A stretch of 6,517 bases of DNA, from NCBI GenBank assembly GCA_947253615.1, contig CAMYAA010000056.1:1-6517 (forward strand). Reading direction: 5' to 3'. Made by a program: the position numbers and the translations under genes. The notes beneath the pieces were generated by a model. That model was not told the DNA's origin, made no database searches, and saw nothing but the letters and a program-made list of their open reading frames with translations. Below, piece by piece: positions 6,179 through 6,517 of this stretch; the stretch's first letter is position 1, and every line of letters starts with the position of its first letter. This stretch comes from an uncultured Sutterellaceae bacterium. GTDB lineage: Bacteria > Pseudomonadota > Gammaproteobacteria > Burkholderiales > Burkholderiaceae_F.

Positions 6179-6397
6179 GTGAGATTCTCCGTTAAGTAAA
6201 GCGTTAAAAGATTTCAGGGCCTCTACGTGCTCTGATAAGAAAAGAATTAGGCGGCGGTCGGTCCACCGGTCGGGCGCGAGGCTTTGCGTAATGCTTCGGG
6301 CGGCGGCCTTTAGGTGATTCCACTCCTCTGGCGTGACGTAACGGCGTGTCAGGGGATCCCGTGCCGATAAGTACGCATTGATGCAATCGATTCGCAT
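6176..6397 (-). CDS. Small hypothetical phage protein, 73 residues
   Basis: No family is recognised. The protein looks entirely helical and soluble: MRIDCINAYLSARDPLTRRY, then TPEEWNHLKAAARSITQSL at 22-40 and DRRLILFLSEHVEALKSFNA at 47-66. A strong AGGAG lies 8 bases before the ATG at 6395-6397, which fixes the start. Its stop is fused to the start of the 198-residue gene (TAATG), so the two products may be made in linked amounts. It is the first gene of the operon that is complete in this window. Confidence 0.75.
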   Translation of the reverse strand: MRIDCINAYLSARDPLTRRYVTPEEWNHLKAAARSITQSLAPDRWTDRRLILFLSEHVEALKSFNALLNGESH

Positions 6398-6517
6398 GGT
6401 TAAAACTCCTCTAAACGGCTTAAATTTCGCTTCAGGGCTCGCTAGGCCCCTTGCTGGTGTGTTTGTGTGTTGACGGCTATAACAACCCCGTCTGCGCTAA
6501 AAATTCGCGTCTCGGGG
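6398..6517. other. Window edge without a resolved gene
   Basis: These 120 bases hold the AGGAG ribosome binding site of the 73-residue gene (6406-6410) and no complete gene. Two minus-strand frames enter from the right edge and could be the tail of an upstream gene: one ends at TAG 6442-6444 after 24 codons (ending NTQTHQQGA), the other at TAG 6477-6479 after 12 codons (ending FLAQTGLL). The sequence does not decide between them. I see no convincing sigma-70 promoter or terminator here. Confidence 0.5.

Noticed and set aside
5884..6195. Plus-strand frame encoding a hydrophobic, membrane-like peptide rich in Ser, Val, Phe and Ala
   Set aside because: It is the antisense of the Lys/Glu/Pro/Ala/Thr linker of the 198-residue gene; the hydrophobic look comes from complementing those codons.
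6470..6503. Possible sigma-70 promoter around TTGACG on the plus strand or TTATAG on the minus strand
   Set aside because: Neither has a matching second element at a suitable spacing, and all genes run on the minus strand.

Overview
The window reads as part of a double-stranded DNA bacteriophage or prophage genome, most likely from a metagenomic or short-read assembly. All ten supported genes lie on the minus strand, packed end to end with short gaps or overlaps and strong AGGAG-type ribosome binding sites. This is a typical early-gene operon. No tRNA, rRNA, CRISPR array, insertion sequence or integrase is visible. The host cannot be named with confidence; the base composition and Shine-Dalgarno use fit a bacterial host of medium GC content.

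Bases 1-48 are not biological. They match the Illumina Nextera i7 adapter: the end of P7, the 8-base N702 index, the read-2 transposase sequence and the Tn5 mosaic end. The contig therefore stops inside a library insert, and the gene cut there (49-308) is artificially open through the adapter.

In transcription order, right to left: an edge region with no resolved gene (6398-6517); a 73-residue unknown (6176-6397); a 198-residue protein with a coiled-coil start, a charged linker and a folded C-terminus (5580-6176); a DUF2800 nuclease-like protein with PD-(D/E)XK motifs and a probable 4Fe-4S cysteine set (4328-5593); a small charged helical protein (4108-4347); an Enc34-type single-stranded DNA-binding protein, DUF2815 (3503-4078); a 74-residue unknown (3221-3445) preceded by a GC-rich hairpin; a family A DNA polymerase with proofreading exonuclease (1131-3212); a DUF3310 protein (697-1119); a 140-residue unknown (265-687); and the truncated unknown (49-308).

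Together the recognisable members form a phage DNA replication and recombination module: a RecB/Cas4-like nuclease, a single-stranded DNA-binding protein and a replicative polymerase. The helicase and primase usually expected with this module are not in the window and may lie beyond either edge. The module itself is a known phage layout. The least explained parts are the small unknown proteins between the core enzymes, the 198-residue linker protein, and the hairpin before the 74-residue gene.
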